A stretch of 64,000 nt of DNA from Winogradskyella jejuensis. Its GTDB lineage: Bacteria; Bacteroidota; Bacteroidia; Flavobacteriales; Flavobacteriaceae. The first letter of the stretch is position 1. Every line of letters begins with the position of its first letter. This document shows positions 35,290 to 45,420 of the stretch, one piece after another. A model generated the notes under the pieces. The model did no database searches, was not told the DNA's origin, and was given only the letters and a program-made list of their open reading frames with translations. A program made the position numbers and the translations under genes. Where the stretch lies: contig NZ_FQWS01000002.1 of the NCBI RefSeq assembly GCF_900129745.1, positions 744,001 to 808,000 of the forward strand. The letters are read 5' to 3'.

Positions 35290-36174
35290 ATGAGTAGCGC
35301 AAACAACAACATTGGTCTTAAGGTAGGTTTAGGAATTTTACTCGCCTTATTTTTAGGAACAGGATTTTACGCTTCAAAGCTTTACAGCGAGAAAAAGGAA
35401 ACCGAAGCCACATTGGTAAAGGAGAAAAAGCAAGTAATGAATGACTTAACCGTAATGGCAAAGCAATATGATGCAGCCATCGGTGAAAATGAGATTGCAA
35501 ACGAAAAATTAGTTGAAGCTAGGGAACGTATCCAAGGCTTAATGGACTCTTTAAAAGTATCACAAAATAGCGTGAACAGCTTGTGGAGATACAGAAAGAA
35601 GTACATGGCTTTACAAGAAGAGATGAATGTATTGTTAGAGGAAAATGACCGTTTAAAAGTTGAAAATGAGTTATTGGCTACAACACTAGACAGTACACAG
35701 ATTCAGTTAGCAGAGCGTTCCGCTTTTACAGACTCTCTTTTAGTCCAAAACACAGAGTTAGCAGATGTTGTTAAAGATGCTGGTGCATTGCAAACTATAG
35801 GTCTTAAAGGCTTTGGTGTTATCGAGCGAAGCAGTGGTAAGCTTATACCAACTGAACGTGCAAGACGTAGTGATAAAATTAGAATTTGCTACACTGTGGC
35901 TAAGAATACTTTAGCCGATGCCGGTGACAAAGAATTGTATGTACAGGTTATAGACCCACAAAACAATGTTTTAGGAGCAAACAATCAAGTTGAATTTGAA
36001 GACAAAGTATTAAACTACAGTTTAATTAGTCGATTTAACTACGAGAACAGAAACTTAAATATTTGCGAGTTTGTAGCACCAAATGGTGATGAAGATTTTG
36101 AAAAAGGACGCTACGTCGTTAATGTATTTGATGAAAAAGACTTGATTTCTACTTCGGAGTTTACTCTGAAATAA
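35290..36174 (+). CDS. membrane-anchored coiled-coil protein
   Basis: A 294-residue protein with an N-terminal membrane helix (residues 8-28), a long coiled coil (about 33-165) and a compact C-terminal beta-rich domain (about 170-294) with ICYTVAKNTLADAGDKELYVQV. The coiled coil and domain face the periplasm by the positive-inside rule. Related proteins are sometimes labelled as chromosome partitioning, but no ParA or SMC motif is present. It is convergent with hutI across a strong terminator. Function unknown. Confidence 0.8.
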   Translation: MSSANNNIGLKVGLGILLALFLGTGFYASKLYSEKKETEATLVKEKKQVMNDLTVMAKQYDAAIGENEIANEKLVEARERIQGLMDSLKVSQNSVNSLWRYRKKYMALQEEMNVLLEENDRLKVENELLATTLDSTQIQLAERSAFTDSLLVQNTELADVVKDAGALQTIGLKGFGVIERSSGKLIPTERARRSDKIRICYTVAKNTLADAGDKELYVQVIDPQNNVLGANNQVEFEDKVLNYSLISRFNYENRNLNICEFVAPNGDEDFEKGRYVVNVFDEKDLISTSEFTLK

Positions 36175-36206
36175 AAATTAAATATTTGGTTGGTTAGTTT
36201 ATTTAT

Positions 36207-36250
36207 TTAAAAAGCCTGAAGTAAAGATGAACTGCTTCAGGCTTTTTTTT
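36207..36250. terminator. bidirectional terminator between coiled-coil gene and hutI
   Basis: AAAAAGCCTGAAG pairs with CTTCAGGCTTTTT around a 12-base loop, with T/A tracts on both sides. It overlaps the hutI stop codon. Confidence 0.85.
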
Positions 36251-37487
36251 ATGTCCAAACTTGTCCATTTATAATTACAGTATTGATAGGATTATGTCCA
36301 AACGCATAAGGAATTTCAGCATAGCTATCCATTGGTTTTGTAATGATAATATTAGCTTTTTTTCCACGTGTAATACTACCGTACATATTACTAAACCCCA
36401 TCGCGTAAGCACCATTAATAGTAGCAGCATTGATGGCTTCTTCTGGAGTCATTTTTAACTTGATGCATGCAGAACTCACTATAAAATTCATATTACCACT
36501 AGGTGTAGAACCTGGGTTATAATCGGTAGCAATGGCTAAAGGAAGACCAGCATCAATAATTTGGCGAGCAGGTGTGTATGGTATTTCTAAGAAGTAGGAG
36601 CAACCAGGCAGCGCCACAGGCATAGTATCACTATCTCTAAGTGCTTCTATATCATCTTCATTAAGTTCTTCCAGATGGTCTACAGATAGCGCATTATGGT
36701 CTACGCCAAGCTTTACGCCACCTAGAATATTAAACTGGTTGACATGTATTTTAGGAATTAGATTGTATTTTTTTCCAGCTTTTAAAATCTTTTCAGTGTC
36801 TTCAACTGAAAAATAGCCTTTCTCACAAAATACATCTATATATTTTGCAACACGTAAAGCAGATGCTTTAGGGATAAGTTCGTTAATAATTTTATCAATA
36901 TATGCTGATTTATCTTTTCTGTATTCTGATGGAATCGCATGCGCAGCTAGTAGTGTAGGTGCTATTTTGGCTAAACTATCTTGCTTAATTCTCTTAATGA
37001 CCTTAAGCATTTTCAATTCGGCATCAATAGTAAGTCCGTAACCCGTTTTAATTTCTACAGCTCCCGTTCCCATAGCAATCATTTCATCCAAACGTTTTAT
37101 AGATTGATTGTATAAATCATCTTCAGAAGTATTTTGAAGTTGTTTTGCGGAATTTAGTATACCTCCACCGCGATTAGCAATCTCGGCATAACTCAGACCA
37201 TTAATTCTATCTACAAACTCAGATACTCTATTTCCAGCATAAACAATATGTGTATGCGAATCGCACCATGAGGGTAAAACAATTTTACCAGTAGCATCAA
37301 TAACGGTTTCCGCATCCATACCTTCACAAAAATCCATAGTTCCATATTCTACAATAGTATCATCTTGGATGTATAAATAGGCGTTCTCTATTACAGGAAG
37401 TGTTTTCATGTCTTCTCCCTTAACAATGAGAATACTGTTTTCATGAACTTGAATTAGCTGTTTTATATTTTTTATGAGAATAGACAA
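36249..37487 (-). CDS. hutI: imidazolonepropionase
   Basis: A 412-residue amidohydrolase that opens imidazolone-5-propionate to N-formimidoyl-L-glutamate in histidine degradation. The metal and substrate motifs are DSHTHIVYAGNR (near residue 80), TGYGLT (near 153), LLAAHAIPSEY (near 183), KIHVNQF (near 250) and ATDYNPGSTPSGN (near 325). Length and order match the family. hutG lies downstream on the same strand, separated by a plus-strand gene; hutH and hutU are not in the window. Confidence 0.96.
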   Translation of the reverse strand: MSILIKNIKQLIQVHENSILIVKGEDMKTLPVIENAYLYIQDDTIVEYGTMDFCEGMDAETVIDATGKIVLPSWCDSHTHIVYAGNRVSEFVDRINGLSYAEIANRGGGILNSAKQLQNTSEDDLYNQSIKRLDEMIAMGTGAVEIKTGYGLTIDAELKMLKVIKRIKQDSLAKIAPTLLAAHAIPSEYRKDKSAYIDKIINELIPKASALRVAKYIDVFCEKGYFSVEDTEKILKAGKKYNLIPKIHVNQFNILGGVKLGVDHNALSVDHLEELNEDDIEALRDSDTMPVALPGCSYFLEIPYTPARQIIDAGLPLAIATDYNPGSTPSGNMNFIVSSACIKLKMTPEEAINAATINGAYAMGFSNMYGSITRGKKANIIITKPMDSYAEIPYAFGHNPINTVIINGQVWT

Positions 37488-37548
37488 TGATTGGAAGTTT
37501 AGGGGTCGTAAAGCATTTAAAGTTACGAAAATTCTTTAGTATTATTAT

Positions 37549-37587
37549 AAAAGAAAACTGCCACTTTAACTTAGATTAAAATGGCAG
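37549..37587 (-). terminator. rho-independent terminator after fumC
   Basis: On the minus strand CTGCCATTTTAA pairs with TTAAAGTGGCAG (one mismatch) around TCTAAG-type loop bases, followed by TTTTCTTTT. Confidence 0.75.
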
Positions 37588-37610
37588 CATGATTATTTAT
37601 TTGATGATAT

Positions 37611-39008
37611 TTATTTTAAACTACCAACCATATCTTCTGGTTTTACCCACTCGTCATAATCTTCAGCACTTACATAACCTAAGTTTATAGCTTCCTCTTT
37701 TAAGGTAGTTCCGTTCTTATGTGCAGTATTTGCAATTTCGGCAGCCTTGTAGTAACCTATTTTGGTGTTTAAAGCGGTTACTAACATTAAAGAGTTGTTA
37801 AGGAGTTCTTTTATAACACTATGATTTGGCTCAATACCAGAAGCACAGTGCTCATCAAAGCTTACACAAGCATCACCTATTAATTGGGCAGATTGCAACA
37901 AGTTAGCAGCCATCATAGGCTTAAATACATTAAGCTCGTAATGACCTTGTGTACCTCCAACAGTAACTGCGACATCGTTACCCATAACTTGTGCACAAAC
38001 CATAGTTAAGGCTTCACATTGCGTAGGATTTACTTTTCCTGGCATAATAGAACTTCCTGGCTCATTAGCTGGGATAATAATCTCTCCAATCCCTGAGCGT
38101 GGTCCTGAAGCCATCATTCTGATGTCGTTTGCAATTTTATTTAGAGATACAGCGATTTGTTTTAGTGCACCATGCGTTTCCACTATCGCATCATGTGCAG
38201 CTAAAGCTTCAAACTTATTTTTAGCTGTTACAAATGGATGATTTGTAAAGTCCGCAATATATTTTGCAACCAGTACATCGTAGCCATCTGGTGTGTTTAA
38301 GCCTGTACCTACAGCAGTTCCACCAAGTGCTAATTCGCTAAGGTGCTTAAGTGTGTTTTCTAAAGCAATAATACCATGGTCTAATTGCGATACGTAACCA
38401 GAAAATTCTTGACCTAAAGTTAAAGGCGTAGCATCCATTAAGTGAGTTCGCCCAATTTTTACAACATCGTTGAATTCTATTGATTTTTTATGAAGCGTAT
38501 TTCTAAGTTGTATAATCCCTGGAATAGTTGTTTCAACAACTTTTTTGTAGGCTGCAATATGCATTCCAGTAGGGAAGGTGTCATTAGATGATTGTGATTT
38601 ATTAACATCATCATTAGGTTGAATCGTTTTTTCACCTTCACCAATATTATGTCCTGCTATTTGATGTGCTCTGTTAGCAATAACCTCATTAACATTCATG
38701 TTACTTTGTGTACCAGAACCTGTTTGCCAAATCACTAAAGGAAACTGGTCGTCATGTTTTCTATCTAAAATTTCATCACAAACTTGAGCGATTAAATCTC
38801 GTTTATATTCATCTAAGACACCAAGTTCACAATTGGTATAAGCCGCAGCTTTTTTGAGGTATGCAAAACCGTAAACAACTTCTAAAGGCATTGATGCTGG
38901 GGCACCGATTTTAAAGTTATTTCTTGAGCGTTCTGTTTGTGCTCCCCAAAGTTTATCAGCAGGGACTTTTACCTCGCCCATAGTATCTTTTTCTATTCTG
39001 TAACTCAT
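37611..39008 (-). CDS. fumC: class II fumarate hydratase
   Basis: Interconverts fumarate and malate in the TCA cycle. The 465 residues match the iron-independent class II enzyme. [15 protein letters not shown] (near residue 95), [16 protein letters not shown] (near 182) and the signature [15 protein letters not shown] with the active-site serine loop (near 317) are all present. It is transcribed alone, with a terminator downstream and a TACCTTTG box upstream. Confidence 0.97.
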   Translation of the reverse strand: MSYRIEKDTMGEVKVPADKLWGAQTERSRNNFKIGAPASMPLEVVYGFAYLKKAAAYTNCELGVLDEYKRDLIAQVCDEILDRKHDDQFPLVIWQTGSGTQSNMNVNEVIANRAHQIAGHNIGEGEKTIQPNDDVNKSQSSNDTFPTGMHIAAYKKVVETTIPGIIQLRNTLHKKSIEFNDVVKIGRTHLMDATPLTLGQEFSGYVSQLDHGIIALENTLKHLSELALGGTAVGTGLNTPDGYDVLVAKYIADFTNHPFVTAKNKFEALAAHDAIVETHGALKQIAVSLNKIANDIRMMASGPRSGIGEIIIPANEPGSSIMPGKVNPTQCEALTMVCAQVMGNDVAVTVGGTQGHYELNVFKPMMAANLLQSAQLIGDACVSFDEHCASGIEPNHSVIKELLNNSLMLVTALNTKIGYYKAAEIANTAHKNGTTLKEEAINLGYVSAEDYDEWVKPEDMVGSLK

Positions 39009-39033
39009 GTTAAATTTTGATTATTTAGTCTCA

Positions 39034-39041
39034 CAAAGGTA
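39034..39041 (-). promoter_or_regulatory. -7 promoter element of fumC
   Basis: The minus strand reads TACCTTTG at 39041..39034, matching TAnnTTTG. The nearest TTG upstream (39068..39066) is spaced 24 bases, slightly long. Confidence 0.45.
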
Positions 39042-39204
39042 CGATTTATAGCTCGTTTTTTGAATCAAATTACACTGAAATATTCATATGTTAATTATGA
39101 AATTCTAAAAATTTCAAAACTATTTTTATGAAATTCACATTGATTTTCAAATACATAAAAACTAATTTGCTGCACTAATACTAACTAAATTATTCTCACT
39201 ACTA

Positions 39205-40482
39205 ATGGGAAAGAAAATCAACTTCATTGTTCTAACACTTATTGTTATTTTTTGTGCCTTTACGGCAACGAGTTATCAGGAATTATCTTCAACAATTGAC
39301 AAAGGCGATACGGCTTGGATGCTTGTTGCTAGTGCTTTTGTATTACTAATGACACCTGGTTTATCCTTTTTTTATGGAGGTATGATAAATAAAAAGAATA
39401 TTATATCTACCATGCTCCAAAGTTTTGTGGCTTTAGGGGTTATAAGTGTGCTTTGGGTTTTATTAGGTTTTAGTTTAGCATTTGGAGAGAGTATAGGTGG
39501 TATTATTGGTAATCCATTCACTTACCTAAATTTCAAAAATGTTGGTATTGAGCCTAATCCAGATTTTTCTGAAACCATACCTTTTCTATTATATGCATTA
39601 TTCCAATTAAAATTTGCCATAATAACGCCTGCGTTGATTACAGGGAGTTTTGCAGGAAGAATTCGTTTTAGAAGCTACATCTTATTTATGGTATTATTTA
39701 GCTTATTTATTTATAGTCCATTAGCACATATGACCTGGCATCCTGACGGTTTATTAAGAAATTGGGGTGTCCTCGATTTTGCTGGTGGTACAGTAGTACA
39801 CATGTCTGCTGGATTTGCTGCATTAGCAGGTGCCATATACTTAGGTAAACGTAAAAAAGCTGAAGAGAGTCCTGCTAATGTACCTTACGTTATTTTGGGT
39901 ACGGGATTACTTTGGTTTGGGTGGTTTGGATTTAATGCAGGTTCTGCTCTAGGAGCAAATGGTGATGCGGTTATTGCCTTTGCAAATACCAATGTAGCTT
40001 CTGCAACAGCAATGATAGCTTGGTTGTTTTACGAGCGTTTTATGGGACGTAAAATGTCCGCAGTTGGTGCTTGTATAGGAGCTGTTGTTGGTTTGGTGGC
40101 TATTACACCAGCCGCTGGATTTGTAAATATCGGGCAATCTATTCTTATTGGTTTTGTTGCATCTATTATCTCTAATTGGATGATACACCTTAAAAACAAA
40201 ACGAGTATTGATGATACATTAGATGTTTTTCCTTCTCATGGTATTGGTGGTGTTGTAGGTATGATTCTAACTGCGGTCTTCGCAGCCAATGTTGGTTTAG
40301 TTTATGGTGAAACAACTACGTTTTATTACCATATAATTGCCTTGTTCATTACAGCAATATTTACGTTCGGTGGAAGTTATTTACTATTCTTTTTGGTTGA
40401 TAAACTCTTGAAAATGCGAGTAAGAGACGACCAAGAGGAGCGTGGCCTGGATATAAGTCAGCATGGAGAAACAGTAGAATAA
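39205..40482 (+). CDS. amtB: ammonium transporter
   Basis: A 425-residue inner-membrane ammonium channel with about eleven helices after a signal-like first segment. The family motifs are TPGLSFFYGGMINKKN near residue 50, the first twin histidine in YSPLAHMTWHPDG (near 173), DFAGGTVVHMSAG (near 192) and the second twin histidine in FPSHGIGGVVG (near 342). No glnK/glnB gene lies next to it, unlike in many bacteria, and the C-terminal tail is short and charged (RVRDDQEERGLDIS). It imports ammonium under nitrogen limitation. Confidence 0.95.
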   Translation: MGKKINFIVLTLIVIFCAFTATSYQELSSTIDKGDTAWMLVASAFVLLMTPGLSFFYGGMINKKNIISTMLQSFVALGVISVLWVLLGFSLAFGESIGGIIGNPFTYLNFKNVGIEPNPDFSETIPFLLYALFQLKFAIITPALITGSFAGRIRFRSYILFMVLFSLFIYSPLAHMTWHPDGLLRNWGVLDFAGGTVVHMSAGFAALAGAIYLGKRKKAEESPANVPYVILGTGLLWFGWFGFNAGSALGANGDAVIAFANTNVASATAMIAWLFYERFMGRKMSAVGACIGAVVGLVAITPAAGFVNIGQSILIGFVASIISNWMIHLKNKTSIDDTLDVFPSHGIGGVVGMILTAVFAANVGLVYGETTTFYYHIIALFITAIFTFGGSYLLFFLVDKLLKMRVRDDQEERGLDISQHGETVE

Positions 40483-40484
40483 TA

Positions 40485-41156
40485 TCAACTCATAATCTTG
40501 CCATCTACCATAGTTAACTTTCTATCTGCCATTGCGGCTAGCTCTTGATTGTGGGTGACGATAACAAACGTTTGCTTAAATTCTTCTCGGAGTTTAAAGA
40601 AGAGTTGATGTAGTTGTTCTGCAGATTCACTATCTAAATTTCCAGAAGGTTCATCAGCAAATATAATCTTCGGGTTATTGATTAAGGCTCTAGCAACTGC
40701 CACACGTTGTTGTTCACCACCAGACATAGAATTTGGCTTATGGTCTATACGTTCGCTTAAGCCAAGATAGGTCAGTATTTCTTTAGCTCTTTTCTCAGCT
40801 TCTGCTTTTGGTGTTTTATTTATAAAAGCAGGTATGCAAACATTTTCTAATGCAGTAAACTCTGGTAGTAATTGATGAAACTGAAAAATAAAACCAATAT
40901 TAGTATTTCTAAACTTAGCTAAATCTTTGTCACTAAGCTGATTAATAGCTGTGTTATTGATTAAAAGTTGGGTTTCGTCTTTATAATCTGGTTTATCCAA
41001 AGTACCAAGAATTTGTAGAAGAGTTGTTTTTCCTGCGCCAGAGGCGCCTACGATAGAAATAATTTCGCTTTCTTCTATTGTTATATCTACACCTTTTAGG
41101 ACTTGTAAATCGCTATAAGCTTTAAAAATTTGTTTTGCTGTGATGATAGCTCCCAT
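40485..41156 (-). CDS. lolD: ABC transporter ATP-binding protein, LolD-like
   Basis: A 223-residue ATPase of the LolD/MacB class. Walker A is GASGAGKTT (near 38), the Q-loop [17 protein letters not shown], the signature [15 protein letters not shown] (near 143) and Walker [13 protein letters not shown] (near 165). LolD powers release of outer-membrane lipoproteins from the inner membrane. The permease is not adjacent, which is common in flavobacteria, so a MacB-type role remains possible. It follows the DUF5916 gene by 37 bases on the same strand. Confidence 0.88.
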   Translation of the reverse strand: MGAIITAKQIFKAYSDLQVLKGVDITIEESEIISIVGASGAGKTTLLQILGTLDKPDYKDETQLLINNTAINQLSDKDLAKFRNTNIGFIFQFHQLLPEFTALENVCIPAFINKTPKAEAEKRAKEILTYLGLSERIDHKPNSMSGGEQQRVAVARALINNPKIIFADEPSGNLDSESAEQLHQLFFKLREEFKQTFVIVTHNQELAAMADRKLTMVDGKIMS

Positions 41157-41193
41157 AGTGTGTGAAATTACTATTAAAACTCTAGTGAAGCAA

Positions 41194-43632
41194 TTAGCTA
41201 GAAGTATTTTTTTTGAAGACAGATTTTATTCCATTAAAATCTATAAAGTATTGCAAACGTAATGAGAATTGGTGGAGTGCAGGTTGTTCAAAAAGATTAT
41301 CTAAACTTCCAGAAAATGTATCAAAAGCATCATCATTTACGTTAAACAATTGATTTCTATAAAGTGCGGTTAAGAAACTACCAGGCGCAAATTGCCACTG
41401 GTAACTTAAATCTACATTCCATGTACTAAAATTTACATTTGGGTCACTAGAAATATTATCCAAATTATAGCCAGAGTTTGTGGTTAGCCTTCCAGTATTT
41501 CCTAATAAGGTAAACAACTCATAATCATAATCAACGGTATCCCAATAATGTCTTAAGTTCAGTGAAACTGTATGTAGCGGATTAAAGGTATAATTTGCTG
41601 TAATTGTATTGGTAACACGACGTCTATCACGTTCTCCAAAAATAGTCTCGTCATTTTCTCTAGTAGCAAATCCACGCTCACCTTTGCGTTTATTGTACTC
41701 AATATTATAGATTAAGAGGAATTTGTCATTAAAGCGATATCTGGGCTCTAATTCTAAATTTGCAGACGTAAAATCACGACCATCTTCAAAAATAGCACCA
41801 ACTGATGCTCTAATATCATATGCAAATGGACGGTCGTAATTAGTAGAAATAAAACCACCAATGCGTCCAGAATTCTCAAAAATAAATGGACGTCCATCTC
41901 TTGACTCAAAATAGTCAAACTGTTTTCCTGGGCTAAATCTAAAGTTAAAGCCGTATGCATCTAGTGATTTTTTAGCAACAGCAAAATAATTAGCACCGAA
42001 ATTAAAACCTGTGAATACACCTGGATTAGACAAACGCCTGTAATTTACAAAACCGTTAATTCTAAAACGGTTGAGTTTTTCTGTTGGTGTAAAAATTTCG
42101 TAAGACCAATCCGCGCCAAAATCGTTACGATTATTTCTTAGGTTTAAGCCTATATCGTTAATATTAAATTTGGTATCTGCAAATCTGTGGTCAAAACTAT
42201 AGCGCCAATTTCCATGTGTTTTTCCTATAAAAAAGAAACTACTAAAACCAGTTTCGGCATCAGCATCTTGATAATCAACATAACTCATTCTTAGCTCAGT
42301 ATCTACTCTAAACGTATTTCTTTTGTTTTGAAAGTTGCTTACCAAAGCCGTGGCGTTTGCATCTCTAAAACTGCCTTCACGTAATACATTAGTATTAATC
42401 AGACTAATAGAAGAATTGCCATTGTACTGTTGGTCTATTGCTAAAACATTATAATTTGTAAACGGCTCAACAACTTCATTTCTTAAAAAATTACCGTCAT
42501 CATCAGTTACAGTTGCATTCGTATTTTCGGTAATTGCATTTAAGATACCAATACCTAAACCACTTTTGGTTCGTCCTGAGACTTTTACAGCGTTTAAAAC
42601 TTTGGTTGTATTTGGTCTGTTTAAATTTTCGCCTTCAGCTAAATCTACATTTCCAACAGGAGCACTTCCGATACGTCTCGAAAAAAACAATCCTCCTTTA
42701 CTAAATAAGTCGACACCTTCAGTAAAAAATTGCCGTTGCTCGCGAAAAGTTTGTTCAAAAGGACCAAGGTTTAATTCTAAATTGTCAAAACCAACTTGAC
42801 TAAAATCTGGAACTAAAGTTGCATCTAGAGTAAAGTTATCGGTAATACCATATTTTACATCCAGTCCAAATCGTAAGTCGGTTTCCGATTCGCCATCAAA
42901 AGTACTGGCAATCCCGGTAGTAAAAGGGTAAAGGTTTAATCTCACAGGTGGCTTAATATTGTCTAAACCTTTTAGCTCACCATGATATAAACCAATATTT
43001 CCTTGTGTTGGGTCAATAGGATTCCATGTAAAACGTGTTCGTGTTCTCCTAACTTCACGGTGAAATTGGATACCCCAAGTTGGTGTATCTTGCTCAGGAA
43101 AACGTAAAGCGCGATAAGGTATTTTCATCTCAACAGACCAACCGTTGTCATGCATTTTTACAGCACTTTGCCAAACGGCATTCCAACCAAAATCTTCTCC
43201 AATAGTAGGATTTACAATAGCATCCGCTTGTTGACCAGAAGCAAAAACAAAAAATGTGATATCATTTTGAGCGTCATTATTTGGGTTTAGAACTAATAGA
43301 AAAAAGTCTGATTGACCAAAATCATCTCTGTTGGTCAGCTGTTTCATTATCTTGCTCGGGTCGTCGTACATATATGCAGATACATATATAGCTTGATTAT
43401 CATAAGTGATTTTTACCTCGGTACGTTCTGACTTAGGTGCTTTTAAACCAATTTCTGGCTGAAAAGAGATAAAATCTGTAGCAATTTCTGCATTTTTCCA
43501 AACTTCATCATTTAAAATACCATCTATTTTAGGGGCTATTGTTGTGCGTTCTATATTCAGTATTTTTTTGCTCTGACTAAAATTCTTCACGCCGAAAAAG
43601 ATTACTGTGGCAAGTAAGATAGAACGTTTAAT
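41194..43632 (-). CDS. outer-membrane DUF5916 protein with CBM9-like domain
   Basis: A protein of about 812 residues. A carbohydrate-binding family 9-like beta-sandwich (about residues 25-210, with [17 protein letters not shown]) precedes a DUF5916 region that looks like an outer-membrane beta-barrel ending in an aromatic strand. The nearest standard start is GTG at 43590, but it falls inside the signal peptide. The frame continues upstream as [21 protein letters not shown], a textbook signal ending FSQS. I therefore start at the ATT at 43632. A TAGCTTTG box lies about 59 bases upstream. Function unknown. Confidence 0.82.
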   Translation of the reverse strand: MKRSILLATVIFFGVKNFSQSKKILNIERTTIAPKIDGILNDEVWKNAEIATDFISFQPEIGLKAPKSERTEVKITYDNQAIYVSAYMYDDPSKIMKQLTNRDDFGQSDFFLLVLNPNNDAQNDITFFVFASGQQADAIVNPTIGEDFGWNAVWQSAVKMHDNGWSVEMKIPYRALRFPEQDTPTWGIQFHREVRRTRTRFTWNPIDPTQGNIGLYHGELKGLDNIKPPVRLNLYPFTTGIASTFDGESETDLRFGLDVKYGITDNFTLDATLVPDFSQVGFDNLELNLGPFEQTFREQRQFFTEGVDLFSKGGLFFSRRIGSAPVGNVDLAEGENLNRPNTTKVLNAVKVSGRTKSGLGIGILNAITENTNATVTDDDGNFLRNEVVEPFTNYNVLAIDQQYNGNSSISLINTNVLREGSFRDANATALVSNFQNKRNTFRVDTELRMSYVDYQDADAETGFSSFFFIGKTHGNWRYSFDHRFADTKFNINDIGLNLRNNRNDFGADWSYEIFTPTEKLNRFRINGFVNYRRLSNPGVFTGFNFGANYFAVAKKSLDAYGFNFRFSPGKQFDYFESRDGRPFIFENSGRIGGFISTNYDRPFAYDIRASVGAIFEDGRDFTSANLELEPRYRFNDKFLLIYNIEYNKRKGERGFATRENDETIFGERDRRRVTNTITANYTFNPLHTVSLNLRHYWDTVDYDYELFTLLGNTGRLTTNSGYNLDNISSDPNVNFSTWNVDLSYQWQFAPGSFLTALYRNQLFNVNDDAFDTFSGSLDNLFEQPALHQFSLRLQYFIDFNGIKSVFKKNTSS

Positions 43633-43690
43633 ATTGTAAGAGAAAAGGAGACGGATGGCTTTAGTATTTAGTTTCGAATTAACAACGGCG

Positions 43691-43698
43691 CAAAGCTA
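43691..43698 (-). promoter_or_regulatory. -7 promoter element of the DUF5916 gene
   Basis: The minus strand reads TAGCTTTG, matching TAnnTTTG, about 59 bases before the proposed ATT start. It shows the transcript reaches far enough upstream to include the complete signal peptide. No clear TTG at the ideal spacing. Confidence 0.4.
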
Positions 43699-43813
43699 AT
43701 AAGCTAGGTACATTACCGCTCTTAATTAAACGTTAAAAATATCCCTGTAAATGCCATAATGACGTTTCATTTTTTTGGAATACTTATTGATTTACAATTG
43801 CTAAAACTATTGA

Positions 43814-44089
43814 ATGAATAAATTTTTAAAACTATTTCTCTGCCTTATGCTCGATGCAGTGGGTTATCTCTCTTTTGTAATACCTGGTATTGGTGAATTT
43901 TCAGATGTTATTTGGGCGCCATTATCTGGATATATTATGACAAAACTTTACAAAGGTAAGGCAGGCCGAATTGCAGGTGTAATAGCTTTTGTAGAAGAAG
44001 CATTTCCGTTTAGTGATGTGGTACCTACATTTACAATTATGTGGATTTATACCTATCTGATTACATCTAAAACAAAAAAACAACTATAG
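43814..44089 (+). CDS. small conserved membrane protein
   Basis: A 91-residue protein with two or three hydrophobic segments (about 6-25, 50-63 and 70-85) linked by PGIGEFSDVIWAPLSGYIMTKLYKG. The phrase GIGEFSDVIWAP is characteristic of a small membrane family found in Bacteroidota, and I have no function for it. It is convergent with, and overlaps by six bases, the phosphatidyltransferase gene. Confidence 0.78.
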   Translation: MNKFLKLFLCLMLDAVGYLSFVIPGIGEFSDVIWAPLSGYIMTKLYKGKAGRIAGVIAFVEEAFPFSDVVPTFTIMWIYTYLITSKTKKQL

Positions 44090-44845
44090 TGATTTTCTAA
44101 TACTAATAAAGCCAGCTATTAAAATAGAAGTGCTTATAAAATAGGGTATTATGTACTCTTTTAGCCCGAGTATAAGCAAAATAGCTATCATTAAAAGCTG
44201 AAAACCCAACCCAAAAATTGAAAGTGAAGTCATTAACCAATTGGGAAGCGTTTTTCCTGTGGAGGCTTTGTGGTCTAATGTGTAAATAATCTTATCAAAA
44301 GGCCCATAAAATAGTTTGTAAAGTTTGAATAGAATATTGACGTTACTTTGTGTTTCTCCCTTGAGTGCTGTTGGTGTTTTTTCTTCAAAAATTCTGCTTG
44401 TTGTATCACCATTATGCCGTGTTCTCAATATAACATAATAATAATTGTATAGTGTTCCTTGCAGCTGTATACATAAAAAGGCTAAAAGTGTAAGCCATAT
44501 ATTACTCTCCGTAACGTGATAAATAGCGAATAAAAAAATAGCATTTAAAATGAAGTCTGAAACAGAATCTAAGTACCTTCCTGTGTAAGAAGGTGTGTTT
44601 TTTACTCGAGCTAACTCACCATCAGCAGCGTCAAGGATAGATTTTAAAACAAGAAATAAAGCAGCCAACCAATAGGCATTTTTGAGTATACAAATCGTGG
44701 CTATTAGACCAGAGATTATAAATCCTATAGTCACATGAATAGGAGTGAAGTTTGTGTTTTTTAAGGCTTTAGATATGACTCTTGCGGCAGGTCTTCCGTA
44801 GTCAGAAAGGTCAATAAATTTATGTGCAGTTGGTAACTTAGACAT
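44084..44845 (-). CDS. CDP-alcohol phosphatidyltransferase family protein
   Basis: A 253-residue integral membrane enzyme. The diagnostic motif D-x2-D-G-x2-A-R-x8-G-x3-D-x3-D is intact: LDAADGELARVKNTPSYTGR followed by YLDSVSDF (residues about 68-96). It transfers a phosphoalcohol group from a CDP-alcohol, so it acts in phospholipid head-group synthesis. The acceptor is not evident. Six or so helices follow. It stands alone, ahead of the DUF4375 gene by about 36 bases on the same strand. Confidence 0.9.
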   Translation of the reverse strand: MSKLPTAHKFIDLSDYGRPAARVISKALKNTNFTPIHVTIGFIISGLIATICILKNAYWLAALFLVLKSILDAADGELARVKNTPSYTGRYLDSVSDFILNAIFLFAIYHVTESNIWLTLLAFLCIQLQGTLYNYYYVILRTRHNGDTTSRIFEEKTPTALKGETQSNVNILFKLYKLFYGPFDKIIYTLDHKASTGKTLPNWLMTSLSIFGLGFQLLMIAILLILGLKEYIIPYFISTSILIAGFISIRKSL

Positions 44846-44881
44846 TTAAAAATTAAACAGAATACATTTTGCTGAAATATA

Positions 44882-45349
44882 TCAATATTCGAAATCTGTT
44901 TTTCGAGCTGCAATATACGCAATCATTAGCGTAACAATGTCTTCATTAACATTTATAAGTGCGTCATCTAATTTTGACCAATGACTAGAAAGATAATCTT
45001 TAGATTTTAGTATAATTCGTCGTCTTTCTATGATATCTTTCGGAATTGGTAACGCTTCAAAAATGCTTATAGCGTCATTAATTATTAATGCCGTTTTGTG
45101 AGCGTCTATATCTTGAAACGCTTGCAATACTTCGTGTGCATATTCTCCAGAAGTATTGTAAAAAAAGCCAAACAGACCATTGTTATTGATTTCGCTTTCA
45201 AAAATATCAATAAAAACAAAGTTTTGTTCGGCTTTGGAGAGTTTTGTAAAATGACCTGCTTTGTGAGATTTATTCCACAAAACTGTCCCTACTAATTCAA
45301 TTTTATCAGTATCAGATTCTTGGGAAAGCGCGAAGTCGATTTCGGTCAT
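44882..45349 (-). CDS. DUF4375 (DMP19-like) protein
   Basis: A 155-residue soluble protein. The central block EINNNGLFGFFYNTSGEYAHE with DAHKTALIINDAISIF matches the DUF4375 pattern (in relatives EVNNGGFxQYFxNSSG). The family relates to DMP19, a DNA-mimic protein of Neisseria, and is widespread and mostly uncharacterised. Acidic composition is moderate. It precedes the phosphatidyltransferase gene and may be co-transcribed with it. Confidence 0.7.
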   Translation of the reverse strand: MTEIDFALSQESDTDKIELVGTVLWNKSHKAGHFTKLSKAEQNFVFIDIFESEINNNGLFGFFYNTSGEYAHEVLQAFQDIDAHKTALIINDAISIFEALPIPKDIIERRRIILKSKDYLSSHWSKLDDALINVNEDIVTLMIAYIAARKTDFEY

Positions 45350-45370
45350 TTCAATTCATGTTTAATTTAA

Positions 45371-45401
45371 TGAAAAAAAGCACCATTAATGGTGCTTTTC
45401 T
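45371..45401. terminator. bidirectional rho-independent terminator
   Basis: AAAAGCACCATTAATGGTGCTTTT is a perfect palindromic stem with flanking A and T tracts. It lies between two minus-strand units and ends the TonB receptor-lipoprotein transcript. Confidence 0.85.
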
Positions 45402-45420
45402 TATTTGTTAGTCGGTGAAA

